A DNA stretch of 10,055 nt, from NCBI GenBank assembly GCA_022614795.1, contig JAKEHX010000588.1, positions 1 through 10,055 on the forward strand, given 5' to 3'. Under the pieces are notes generated by a model. It worked only from the letters and a program-made list of their open reading frames with translations, was not told the DNA's origin and did no database searches. Below, one piece after another: positions 1 to 5,909 of the stretch (positions are counted from its first letter, which is position 1; each line of letters begins with the position of its first letter). The DNA comes from Planctomycetaceae bacterium (GTDB taxonomy: Bacteria > Planctomycetota > Planctomycetia > Pirellulales > Pirellulaceae). The position numbers and the translations under genes are program-made.

Positions 1-71
1 TTCATTACAAGTATGAATCCGATTATTGCCGCCAGTTCGAGCATCTGAAGAATGGAGAACCGTGGTCGCAT
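1..71 (-). CDS. N-terminus of a short membrane-anchored protein (partial, runs off the left edge)
   Basis: An ATG at 71-69 on the minus strand opens a frame with no stop before the window edge, giving 23 residues. The peptide begins MRPRFSILQML and continues into a hydrophobic stretch (LAAIIGFILVM), so a basic N-terminus is followed at once by a membrane segment. This layout is common in small planctomycete membrane or pseudopilin-like proteins; that comparison is from general knowledge, not a search. It would lie 33 nt downstream of aguB on the same strand and could be co-transcribed with it. The ribosome site is weak (a GGGTG a few bases upstream). Function cannot be assigned from 23 residues, and a chance frame is possible. 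Confidence 0.45.
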   Translation of the reverse strand, partial: MRPRFSILQMLELAAIIGFILVM

Positions 72-104
72 ACGAACACCCAAACGACAGTCCAGATGCC
101 GACC

Positions 105-989
105 CTAAGCCAAATACCGCTTCGTCATATCTCCATACGCATCGATCCGCCGGTCGCGGAGAAACGGCCAGTGGGTGCGGACGACGTCGATCAGCCCCAG
201 TTCGCACTGGGCCATGACGATTTCCTCCCCTTCGTGCTTGCCCTTCGCGATCAGGTTGCCGTTGGGGTCGCTGATGAACGAGCCCCCCCAGAACTGGAGC
301 GCCCCCTCGCGGCCGACGCGGTTGGGAGCCGCCACGAAGACGCCGTTGGCGATGGCGTGCGAGCGCATCATCGTTTCCCAGGCGCTATGTTGGCTGGGGC
401 CGAACTCGTCCTTCTCATCGGGGAGCCAGCCGATCGCCGTGGGATAGAACAGAATCTCCGCGCCGGTGAGAGCGGTGAGTCGGGCCGCCTCGGGATACCA
501 CTGGTCCCAGCAGACGCAGACGCCGACCTTGCCGAACTTCGTCGGAAAGCTCTGAAAACCGAGGTCGCCCGGCGTGAAATAAAACTTCTCGTAATACAGC
601 GGGTCGTCGGGGATGTGCATCTTTCGGTAGACGCCCGCCTGCGAGCCGTCGGCATCGAGAATGACCGCCGTGTTGTGATACAGGCCCGGCGCTCGCCGCT
701 CAAAAAGCGAGCCGACGACAACCACGCCGTGCTTTTTGGCCGCGGCGGCCAGGGCTTTGCTGGTCGGGCCGGGAATCGGCTCCGCGGCGGCGAAGTGGCG
801 ATGGTCCTCCGTCTGGCAGAAGTACGGCCCCGTGAACAACTCCTGAAGGCAAACAATGTTCGCCCCGCGGCCGGCCGCTTCGCCGATGCGAGCGACCGCC
901 TTCTCGACGTTCGGCTCCTTGGCCTCGGTGCAGGACATCTGCACGAGGGCGACGGAAATCGGGCGACTGGCGACGTTGGAATAAGGCAT
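105..989 (-). CDS. aguB: N-carbamoylputrescine amidase (nitrilase superfamily)
   Basis: This 294-residue cytosolic enzyme should hydrolyse N-carbamoylputrescine to putrescine, CO2 and ammonia, the last step of the agmatine route to polyamines. It has the complete nitrilase-superfamily catalytic triad: Glu50 in LQELF, Lys123 in YRKMHIPDD and Cys160 in CVCWDQWYPE. The flanking residues (WDQWYPEAARL, THWPFLRDRRIDAY near the C-terminus) are typical of the AguB branch, and the length matches that family. The ATG at 989 is chosen because the beta-strand start (ISVALVQM) follows directly and the upstream leader is heptamer repeat. No clear Shine-Dalgarno precedes it. No agmatine deiminase or arginine decarboxylase lies in the window, so the substrate comes from genes elsewhere. 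Another nitrilase-family amidase is the main alternative. Confidence 0.93.
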   Translation of the reverse strand: MPYSNVASRPISVALVQMSCTEAKEPNVEKAVARIGEAAGRGANIVCLQELFTGPYFCQTEDHRHFAAAEPIPGPTSKALAAAAKKHGVVVVGSLFERRAPGLYHNTAVILDADGSQAGVYRKMHIPDDPLYYEKFYFTPGDLGFQSFPTKFGKVGVCVCWDQWYPEAARLTALTGAEILFYPTAIGWLPDEKDEFGPSQHSAWETMMRSHAIANGVFVAAPNRVGREGALQFWGGSFISDPNGNLIAKGKHEGEEIVMAQCELGLIDVVRTHWPFLRDRRIDAYGDMTKRYLA

Positions 990-991
990 CA

Positions 992-1026
992 GGGCTAAGG
1001 GTTCAGGGTTCAGGGTTCAGGGTTCA
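992..1026. repeat. GGGTTCA heptamer array, left arm
   Basis: Four perfect tandem copies of GGGTTCA lie at 999-1026, preceded by one degenerate copy (GGGCTAA, 992-998). In the sense of aguB it reads TGAACCC repeated, and it ends only a few bases before the aguB ATG, so it would lie in that gene's leader. It is the inverted counterpart of the array at 1131-1158. Confidence 0.9.
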
Positions 1027-1043
1027 GAGTAGTGCGCTTCGCA

Positions 1044-1072
1044 ATTGTTCGCACACAATGCGGTAGGATCAA
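1044..1072 (-). promoter_or_regulatory. Candidate sigma70-type promoter for aguB
   Basis: On the minus strand TTGATC (1072-1067) is separated by 17 nt from AACAAT (1049-1044), each matching four of six consensus positions. Transcription would start near 1037, leaving a leader of about 50 nt that contains the heptamer array. The site lies inside the loop between the two inverted arms. No equally good plus-strand promoter for queG is visible. The matches are modest and could be chance. Confidence 0.3.
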
Positions 1073-1130
1073 CAGTATCGACTGTGATTCCGTTCGTACA
1101 TCCACCACCAGCGATCCGCGAGTTCTTCCC

Positions 1131-1158
1131 TGAACCCTGAACCCCGAACCCTGAACCC
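1131..1158. repeat. TGAACCC heptamer array, right arm (inverted copy)
   Basis: Four tandem heptamers read TGAACCC, TGAACCC, CGAACCC, TGAACCC. They are the reverse complement of the array at 999-1026 with one substitution. The arms are about 28 bp plus two or three extra pairs and are separated by 104 nt, so a long hairpin is possible. The array lies just upstream of queG and is in frame with its upstream extension. Confidence 0.9.
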
Positions 1159-1207
1159 TTCCTCGCCAGCCGAGCTGACCGCCCAGCTAAAAGCCGAAGC
1201 TCGTGCA

Positions 1208-2239
1208 TTGGGTTTCACGCTTGCCGGCGCCTGCCCGGCAGTCGCGCCAATCGGGGCGCCGCGGCTGGCGGAATGGCTAGAGCGCGGCTACGCGGGGCAG
1301 ATGGACTACATCGCCGCACGGCAGCAGGCCTATGAGCATCCGCAGCATGTCTTGGACGGCGCGCGAAGCGTGCTCATGCTCGGGCTGCCGTACCGCACCG
1401 TTGAGCCGCAACCTGTCCAGCCCGGGCAAGGCCGCATTTCCCGCTATGCGTGGGGCGGCGGCGACTACCACGACACAATCCACGACCGGCTGAAGCGGCT
1501 GATCGGCTGGCTGAAAGAGCGCGTTCCCGGGGGACAGGCCCGCGGCGTCGTGGACACGGCTCCGCTACTGGAACGCGAATTCGCCCAGCTCGCCGGTCTG
1601 GGCTGGATCGGCAAACATACGCTGCTCATCCATAAGCCCGCCGGCAGCTATTTCTTCCTCGCCGCCCTCCTGACCGACCAGGAGCTGGCCTACGACGAGC
1701 CGTTCACCGCCGACCACTGCGGCACCTGCCGGGCCTGCCTCGACGCCTGTCCGACGCAGGCCTTCCCGCAGCCGTACGTCCTCGATGCCACCCGGTGCAT
1801 CAGCTACCTGACGATCGAGCTGCGGGAGTCGATTCCCCACGAACTGCGGCCGGGAATTGGCGATTGGCTGTTCGGGTGCGATGTTTGCCAGGAGGTTTGT
1901 CCATGGAATCAGGCCGCAGAGCGACGCATTCCCATTCCGTCCAGCACGCCCACGCCAGCGTGGGACGTGGCACCCGAGTTTCGACCCTCGGCCGGCGCCA
2001 ACCCGGTCGATCTGATCGGGCTGTTTGACCTCGATGACGAGGCGTTTCGGCAGCGGTTCAGGCACACGCCGCTATGGCGAGCAAAGCGCCGGGGAATCTT
2101 GCGCAATGCCGCCATCGTGTTAGGCAACCAGCGTGCGACCGGGGCCCGCTCGGCGCTCGCGCGCGGCCTTGGCGATTCTGAACCGCTCGTGCGGGAAGCC
2201 TGTCAATGGGCGCTCGATCAGATTGCCGGCGGCCAATGA
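1208..2239 (+). CDS. queG: Epoxyqueuosine reductase
   Basis: QueG reduces epoxyqueuosine to queuosine in the wobble position of GUN-anticodon tRNAs, using cobalamin and two [4Fe-4S] clusters in the cytosol. Numbering from the TTG at 1208, the DUF1730-type N-terminal region contains VDTAPLLER with the expected catalytic Asp116, followed by AGLGWIGKHTLL. The cluster cysteines are all present: C171, C174, C177, C181, C197, C224, C227 and C231. A HEAT-like helical tail follows (WRAKRRGILRNAAIVLGN). The start is uncertain. The family's N-terminal helix clearly continues upstream in frame (LTAQLKAEARALGF), and the frame stays open back to the TGA at 1085-1087. No ATG or GTG occurs there, only CTG codons such as 1175, 1151 and 1130. 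The TTG start gives 343 residues and cuts that helix, so the true protein is probably longer by 10 or more residues. Confidence 0.93.
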   Translation: MGFTLAGACPAVAPIGAPRLAEWLERGYAGQMDYIAARQQAYEHPQHVLDGARSVLMLGLPYRTVEPQPVQPGQGRISRYAWGGGDYHDTIHDRLKRLIGWLKERVPGGQARGVVDTAPLLEREFAQLAGLGWIGKHTLLIHKPAGSYFFLAALLTDQELAYDEPFTADHCGTCRACLDACPTQAFPQPYVLDATRCISYLTIELRESIPHELRPGIGDWLFGCDVCQEVCPWNQAAERRIPIPSSTPTPAWDVAPEFRPSAGANPVDLIGLFDLDDEAFRQRFRHTPLWRAKRRGILRNAAIVLGNQRATGARSALARGLGDSEPLVREACQWALDQIAGGQ

Positions 2240-2382
2240 CATGCACCGGCGGCAGAGTTGGCGCGAGGGGGTCGGGAGTCTTTGGCCGAATGACACTCTT
2301 GAATAATAGAAACGTTGAAGCGGCCAAAGACCCCCGACCCCTTGCCGTCCAAATCGCCAGCGGACATTGACATTCACCGGCG
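2238..2382. repeat. Direct-repeat-flanked inverted repeat after queG
   Basis: A 21-bp inverted repeat pairs 2268-2288 with 2321-2341 with one mismatch (A2277 against C2332), leaving a 32-nt AT-richer loop. Its left arm begins GGGGTCGGGAG and ends TTTGGCCG. The structure is flanked by two direct copies of GACATKCACCGGCG (2238-2251 and 2369-2382, one mismatch), the first overlapping the queG stop codon. It may help end queG transcription, but no T-run follows the stem, so a dispersed palindromic element is at least as likely. Confidence 0.75.
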
Positions 2383-2423
2383 CGATACCTTCCACGCTCC
2401 GCCCATTCTGCTAAAACCCGAAC

Positions 2424-2969
2424 ATGAAGGAAGTCTGGCTGCGCTCGAATCGACGGGCCCTCCTCGTCGGCATGGTTCTCCCGGGAGTCTGGCTCGCCGC
2501 CGCGGTCGGGTCGATGACACTGAGCGTGTCGTCCGCGCAGCCGGCGATCATTTCCGCCATCTGCCTCCTGCTGGCCCTGCCGCCGCTGTGGATGCTGCTG
2601 GGTCTGGCCTTTGCGATGACCCGCCCGCGGATTGCGTACGAATCTGGCGAAATGCTGGTGTATGGCGAGTTTCATCGGGCGACGCGCGTTCCCGTTGACA
2701 TCGTCGAGTGTTTCTTTCTGGGACAAGGGCCGAGCGAACTTCCCAAGCTCGGCGGACGCGAGCCGGAAACTTCGAACGTCGTGATTCGCCTGGCCGAATC
2801 GGCGACGGAGTGGAAGCACCGCGAGATGCGGCCGGCGTTTGGCCAGTGGTGCGAGGGCTATATCACCATCCGCGGCGCCTGGTGCGAGCCAATCAACCGC
2901 GAGCTCATGCAGCGGCTCAACCGGCGCTTGTCGGAAATACAACAGCAGCAGGCCGAGGCCAAACCATGA
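2424..2969 (+). CDS. Two-helix membrane protein of unknown function
   Basis: This 181-residue protein has a short basic N-terminus, two hydrophobic helices (about residues 13-33 and 41-65), and a soluble C-terminal part of about 115 residues. The soluble part looks beta-rich (RIAYESGEMLVYGEF, SNVVIRLAES, EGYITIRGAWC) and ends in an amphipathic helix with a glutamine run (QQQQ). The arrangement resembles small bacterial membrane proteins with a PH-like domain after a helical hairpin, but I recognise no family motif and assign no function. The ATG at 2424 has no obvious Shine-Dalgarno; it is the only start that keeps the first helix intact. Its stop overlaps the mfnB start (ATGA), so the two are almost certainly translated from one mRNA. 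Confidence 0.8.
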   Translation: MKEVWLRSNRRALLVGMVLPGVWLAAAVGSMTLSVSSAQPAIISAICLLLALPPLWMLLGLAFAMTRPRIAYESGEMLVYGEFHRATRVPVDIVECFFLGQGPSELPKLGGREPETSNVVIRLAESATEWKHREMRPAFGQWCEGYITIRGAWCEPINRELMQRLNRRLSEIQQQQAEAKP

Positions 2970-3679
2970 CGGGATTGCTCGTGAGCGTCCGCAGCGCGGC
3001 GGAAGCCGAGATTGCCTTGGCCGGCGGCGCTGACCTGATCGACATCAAGGAACCGCGGCGCGGCTCGTTGGGAGCAGCCGATCCGGCCGTCTGGAACGAA
3101 GTGCGGCATGTCGTTGCGGGCCGCAGACCAGTCAGCGTTGCCCTGGGCGAACTGGCCGATCTTCGTACCGACAACCTCGCACTTGCGGCAGGCCTGAGCT
3201 TTGCCAAGGTGGGACTGGCAGGTTGTGCGCAGAGCGGCGACTGGATGGCACGTTGGACGAAGGCCATGGCCATGCTGCCCGCGGGAGTTGGCCCCGTATT
3301 GGCGGCCTATGCCGATTGGCAGTCGGCCCGCTCGCCTGAACCCGCGCTCCTCCTGCCGCTCGCTTCTCGCCTGCGCTCGCCGCTGCTTCTGGTCGACACG
3401 TTCGACAAGTCCGCGGGAGGGCTGCTCGACCACGTCGGCATCGATGAGCTGGCGGCGCTGAGCGAGCAAGCGGCCCGGCATCAAATGCGGCTAGTGCTTG
3501 CCGGCTCGCTCGACGAAGCAGCGATCCGACGCCTCGCGCCGCTGCGTCCGGCCTACTTCGCGGTCCGCGGCGCGGCGTGCGGCGGCCAGCGGACGCAAGC
3601 GGTTCAGCTCGACCGTGTCAAGCGCCTGGTGGAAGTTGTGCAAACAAGTGTTTGCGCGTCGGCTCAAGAAGTTGCTTGA
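2966..3679 (+). CDS. mfnB: (5-formylfuran-3-yl)methyl phosphate synthase, MfnB/DUF556 family
   Basis: MfnB condenses two glyceraldehyde-3-phosphate molecules into the furan phosphate precursor of methanofuran. In bacteria with tetrahydromethanopterin-linked C1 transfer a related cofactor is used; that link is family knowledge. The 237-residue protein has the DIKEPRRGSLGA signature (residues 26-37) carrying the Schiff-base-type Lys28. It also has LVDTFDKSAGGLLDH with a second conserved lysine, Lys148, and a TIM-barrel-like strand KVGLAG. Length fits the family (about 235). The ATG at 2966 is chosen over any earlier start because the protein then begins directly with the first barrel strand (GLLVSVRS), and GAGG at 2955-2958 sits 7 nt upstream. 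It overlaps the preceding gene by 4 nt. No other methanofuran or pterin genes are in the window. Confidence 0.85.
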   Translation: MTGLLVSVRSAAEAEIALAGGADLIDIKEPRRGSLGAADPAVWNEVRHVVAGRRPVSVALGELADLRTDNLALAAGLSFAKVGLAGCAQSGDWMARWTKAMAMLPAGVGPVLAAYADWQSARSPEPALLLPLASRLRSPLLLVDTFDKSAGGLLDHVGIDELAALSEQAARHQMRLVLAGSLDEAAIRRLAPLRPAYFAVRGAACGGQRTQAVQLDRVKRLVEVVQTSVCASAQEVA

Positions 3680-3703
3680 CAGCGCTTCGCCGCGCAGGAT
3701 ACT
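3676..3703 (+). promoter_or_regulatory. Candidate sigma70-type promoter for the 3836-4341 operon
   Basis: A perfect TTGACA (3676-3681), overlapping the mfnB stop, is followed after 16 nt by GATACT (3698-3703, four of six). Transcription would start near 3710 and leave a leader of about 125 nt. This is the best -35/-10 pair I found in the window. Confidence 0.5.
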
Positions 3704-3822
3704 ACGTCGCTGCGATGGCCGTGGGAAGGAACTTGGGGTGCAACGAACGGAAGTGCGCCGGCCAGCGACATGACGATGGCTCTTCTGCTACGCGTTCACC
3801 ACATCCTTCTCCACTTCGCGCC

Positions 3823-3829
3823 AGGAGGT
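3823..3829 (+). promoter_or_regulatory. Strong Shine-Dalgarno fixing a GTG start at 3836
   Basis: AGGAGGT at 3823-3829 lies 6 nt before the GTG at 3836. It argues against the in-frame ATG at 3770, which has no ribosome site and would add 22 unlike residues. Confidence 0.8.
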
Positions 3830-3835
3830 CCTGCT

Positions 3836-4039
3836 GTGGCTCGTTCCCTGCTCGATGCGATCAAGCAAGGTGAGTGGAACTTCGAACCGACCGGTGAAAC
3901 CACCGTGACCATCGAGGCGACCAAGGCCATGCCTGGAACGCCCGAGAAGCTGGACGTGCTGGCCGAGCGCCTGCGGCAGGGGTTGCCGCTGTGGCATCCG
4001 CGCGATCGAATGAGCTTTGACGACGAAGAGAGAGGCTAA
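3836..4039 (+). CDS. Small conserved-type hypothetical protein (67 aa)
   Basis: From the GTG at 3836, supported by AGGAGGT, the frame gives a 67-residue soluble protein without membrane segments or cysteines. It begins MARSLLDAIKQGEWNFEP, has a central ATKAMPGTPEKLDVLAERLRQG helix and ends with LPLWHPRDRMSFDDEERG. The motif order (LLDAIK.G.W.FEP, PGT.EKL.VLAER, LPLWHP.DR) resembles small conserved planctomycete proteins I have a general memory of, but no function is known to me. Its stop overlaps the next ATG (TAATG), so it is translationally coupled to the PHA-type protein and may share its role. Confidence 0.75.
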   Translation: MARSLLDAIKQGEWNFEPTGETTVTIEATKAMPGTPEKLDVLAERLRQGLPLWHPRDRMSFDDEERG

Positions 4040-4341
4040 TGGCAGGCTTTCACGTATCCGTTCCGCACGCGCTCGGGCATGAGGCCGCGCTGGTGCGCGT
4101 GCAGAAGTTCCTGGATGACGTGCGGGAAAACTATGCCGCCCACATGAGCGACGTCCGCGGCCAATGGAACGGGAACCGGCTTGAATTCGGCTTTTCGGCG
4201 ACTGGCCTGCCCGTGCAGGGGACACTGGTCGTTGACGACGCTGCCGTCCACGTCTCCGGGCCATTGCCTTTGGCCGCTTTGCTGTTTCGCGGCAAGATCG
4301 AACAGACAATCCGGCAGGAACTGGAGAAGCTGCTGTCCTAG
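4039..4341 (+). CDS. Polyhydroxyalkanoic acid system-type protein
   Basis: This 100-residue protein resembles the family annotated as putative polyhydroxyalkanoic acid system protein, a small family often found near polyester-granule genes. Its precise role is not established. Visible features are the N-terminal FHVSVPHALGHEAALVRVQKFL, a middle strand-turn-strand GQWNGNRLEFGFSATGLPVQGTLVVDD, and the C-terminal helix GKIEQTIRQELEKLL, which match the family's layout and length. It has no signal peptide. The ATG at 4039 overlaps the stop of the 67-residue gene, with GAGG (4032-4035) only 3 nt upstream, so reinitiation is likely. A thiolase that could supply acetoacetyl-CoA lies at 7900-9081, but no polyester synthase is present here. 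Confidence 0.7.
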   Translation: MAGFHVSVPHALGHEAALVRVQKFLDDVRENYAAHMSDVRGQWNGNRLEFGFSATGLPVQGTLVVDDAAVHVSGPLPLAALLFRGKIEQTIRQELEKLLS

Positions 4342-4356
4342 CTCGATGGACTTCGG

Positions 4357-5493
4357 CTATTGGGCCGCGACAATTTCCAGTGCCTTCTCGCCCAGGCGAT
4401 ACGTCAGCCCCAAAGGTCCCAGCGTTTTGTCGAGCAATTCCTCGAGCGTCACCTCCTTGACCTTGATCGAGACCTCCATCTGAAGTTTTTCCGCGAGTGC
4501 CGGGTCGTACTTCAGCTCCTTGCCCAGTTGTGCTGAGACCGTCTTCAGCACGGCGCCTGCCGGCTTGTTCTCGGCCGTAAGGGTATAGCGCTTCTGGCCC
4601 GGAGTGACCTTGGTCGTCGTCACGCTTTCGCCCCGCAGCAAGCGGTCGATTCGCTCGTGATCCTCGGCGGCGGCGCTGACTCGCAGCGTCCGGCCTTCGA
4701 CAGCGATCTTGGCCGAGGGCGCCATGCGCCGCAGATCAGCCGCAACCCGGTCGGCGTCGCCGCGCGGCGTGTAAGTCTTCTCAAAGACCAACTCCGCCGG
4801 CATGGGAACCAGGCGAACCACTCCTTCGCCGCCCGTTTCAAAGGTCAGGTCGAATCCCGCCAAGAGCAGCGTCATTCGCTCGGTCCAGGGCATCGTGGGC
4901 CAGCTGGCAGCGGTCCACAGGTCATGCGGAATCAGCTCGGGATTGGCCACGCGCACGCCGCCCCGCTCGGCAAGCTTGGTGACGAGTTGCCGCGGCTGCG
5001 CCAACTCCTCCCAATGCGACGGTTCGCTTTTGGCCAGGCGGATTCGCAAATCGGCCGGAAGCTTGCCCGCTTCCTGCCGCCGCAGCGCCGCCAGCGCCAG
5101 CAGCTTGCTGGCGGTTGCTTTCGGGCCGACATAGACCACCGGCCCCACGAGCGACACGCCCGCTTCCCCTTGTTCAGCAACTCGCGGCAGCAAAGTCACG
5201 AGTGGCTCGTCAGCCGCGGCGATGTTCAGCTTGCGGTTGGGATCGATCCGCCGGTCAAGGAAGATCGCGACGCCCGTGTTCTTCGCAAGACTCTCCAAAG
5301 CCCCGCGCAGCTCGCGGTCGCCCCAGGTCAGTGATAGCGGCGTTTCCAGCTGCTTGCGGAGGGCCGCTCCAGTCTTCCAAATCGGCTCTTGCCCGCACAC
5401 TTTACCAACGGCCAGCGCCAGGACCGCGCTCGCGAACACCAGCGTCCATGTCCGCGTAAGCCAATTGCAAAAGCCTTGTCGGTTGGCGGTCAC
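4357..5493 (-). CDS. Secreted protein with secretin/STN-type N-domains, no secretin barrel
   Basis: From a GTG at 5493 the product is 378 residues. A signal peptide is clear: a basic N-region (NRQ...RTW), a hydrophobic core at about residues 17-30 (TLVFASAVLALAVG) and likely cleavage near VCG-QEP. The mature part has an STN-like module at about 47-125 (LRGALESLAKNTGVAIFLDRR). A Secretin_N-like module follows (LVFEKTYTPRGDADRVAADL ... IDRLLRG, roughly 235-290). A second STN-like module lies at about 309-378 (KELKYDPALAEK, LEELLDKTLGPLGLTYRLG). These fold types bind peptidoglycan or partners in secretins and TonB receptors. The outer-membrane barrel is absent and the protein ends after the last module. 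An ATG at 5637 would add 48 unlike residues before the signal peptide, so GTG with GAGG 11 nt upstream is preferred. It is convergent with the PHA-type gene, 15 nt away. Confidence 0.75.
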   Translation of the reverse strand: MTANRQGFCNWLTRTWTLVFASAVLALAVGKVCGQEPIWKTGAALRKQLETPLSLTWGDRELRGALESLAKNTGVAIFLDRRIDPNRKLNIAAADEPLVTLLPRVAEQGEAGVSLVGPVVYVGPKATASKLLALAALRRQEAGKLPADLRIRLAKSEPSHWEELAQPRQLVTKLAERGGVRVANPELIPHDLWTAASWPTMPWTERMTLLLAGFDLTFETGGEGVVRLVPMPAELVFEKTYTPRGDADRVAADLRRMAPSAKIAVEGRTLRVSAAAEDHERIDRLLRGESVTTTKVTPGQKRYTLTAENKPAGAVLKTVSAQLGKELKYDPALAEKLQMEVSIKVKEVTLEELLDKTLGPLGLTYRLGEKALEIVAAQ

Positions 5494-5909
5494 TGGATCA
5501 ATTTCCTCGTCTATTCCCCTAGTGACATTGTTGCCGACGCCCGAGCGAACAGGAAGCAAAAAACGCGGGAATGTCGGCCTTGGGGTAGGCGTCTCGAAAG
5601 TAGGTGGAAAATTTTGAGGACCGCAACCCCGATGCACAGTCGCTGGGATTCTTCGGCAGTTTTCTACCTAACGAACGAACGCCGCGCCACTTGCGGCTGC
5701 TGGCGGAGCTTGGCTAATTTGCGGCATGCAGTGCAATTTGTCGCTAGCATCATGCCTACCTACAAATAAGACGCCTGCCCTCGGCCTTGTGAATCGTTGT
5801 TCGGCCAGGAAGGCCCAATTAGACTCAAAGTCTGGCCGTGGCGACCACTCCGATGTGTCTCATTTGGCCATCGGCAGCCGCCCTTGGCCCTTCCCACCTG
5901 GAGCCGAAC
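5494..5909. other. 416-nt divergent intergenic region
   Basis: This gap separates the STN-domain gene (leftward) from the HEAT-TPR gene (rightward). It must hold promoters for both. I see one plus-strand candidate (5738-5766), a short nested hairpin at 5802-5838 (CGGCCAG/CTGGCCG around AGACT-CAA-AGTCT) in the predicted leader, and no convincing minus-strand promoter. Frames extending either gene into it (ATG at 5637 minus, GTG at 5838 plus) give residues unlike the proteins and lack ribosome sites. No RNA gene was recognised. Confidence 0.6.
5738..5766 (+). promoter_or_regulatory. Candidate promoter for the HEAT-TPR gene
   Basis: TTGTCG (5738-5743) and TACAAA (5761-5766) are 17 nt apart, each matching four of six consensus positions. 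The start would be near 5773, giving a leader of about 135 nt. Confidence 0.35.

Noticed and set aside
96..998. A 300-residue plus-strand frame opposite aguB
   Set aside because: It is the antisense shadow of a gene with a complete catalytic triad; its composition is that of a high-GC mirror frame without recognisable motifs.
992..1158. CRISPR array
   Set aside because: The repeat unit is 7 bp and tandem without spacers, and the two arrays are inverted; no cas genes are present.
1017..1208. A 63-residue minus-strand frame between aguB and queG
   Set aside because: Much of it translates the TGAACCC/GGGTTCA repeats (GSGFGVQGSG), it overlaps the queG N-terminal extension and no ribosome site supports it.
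2058..2942. A 294-residue minus-strand frame over queG's end and the membrane-protein gene
   Set aside because: It covers a palindromic intergenic region and two plus-strand genes; the sequence is rich in R, A and P without a domain pattern.
2708..2965. Upstream extension of mfnB to 2708
   Set aside because: The added 86 residues are out-of-frame translation of the membrane-protein gene; the family N-terminus begins at the ATG at 2966, which has its own ribosome site.
5391..5400. Lipoprotein signal at the cysteine of the STN-domain protein (VGKVCG)
   Set aside because: The residues before the cysteine do not fit a lipobox, which needs a small residue at -1; ordinary signal peptidase cleavage is more likely.
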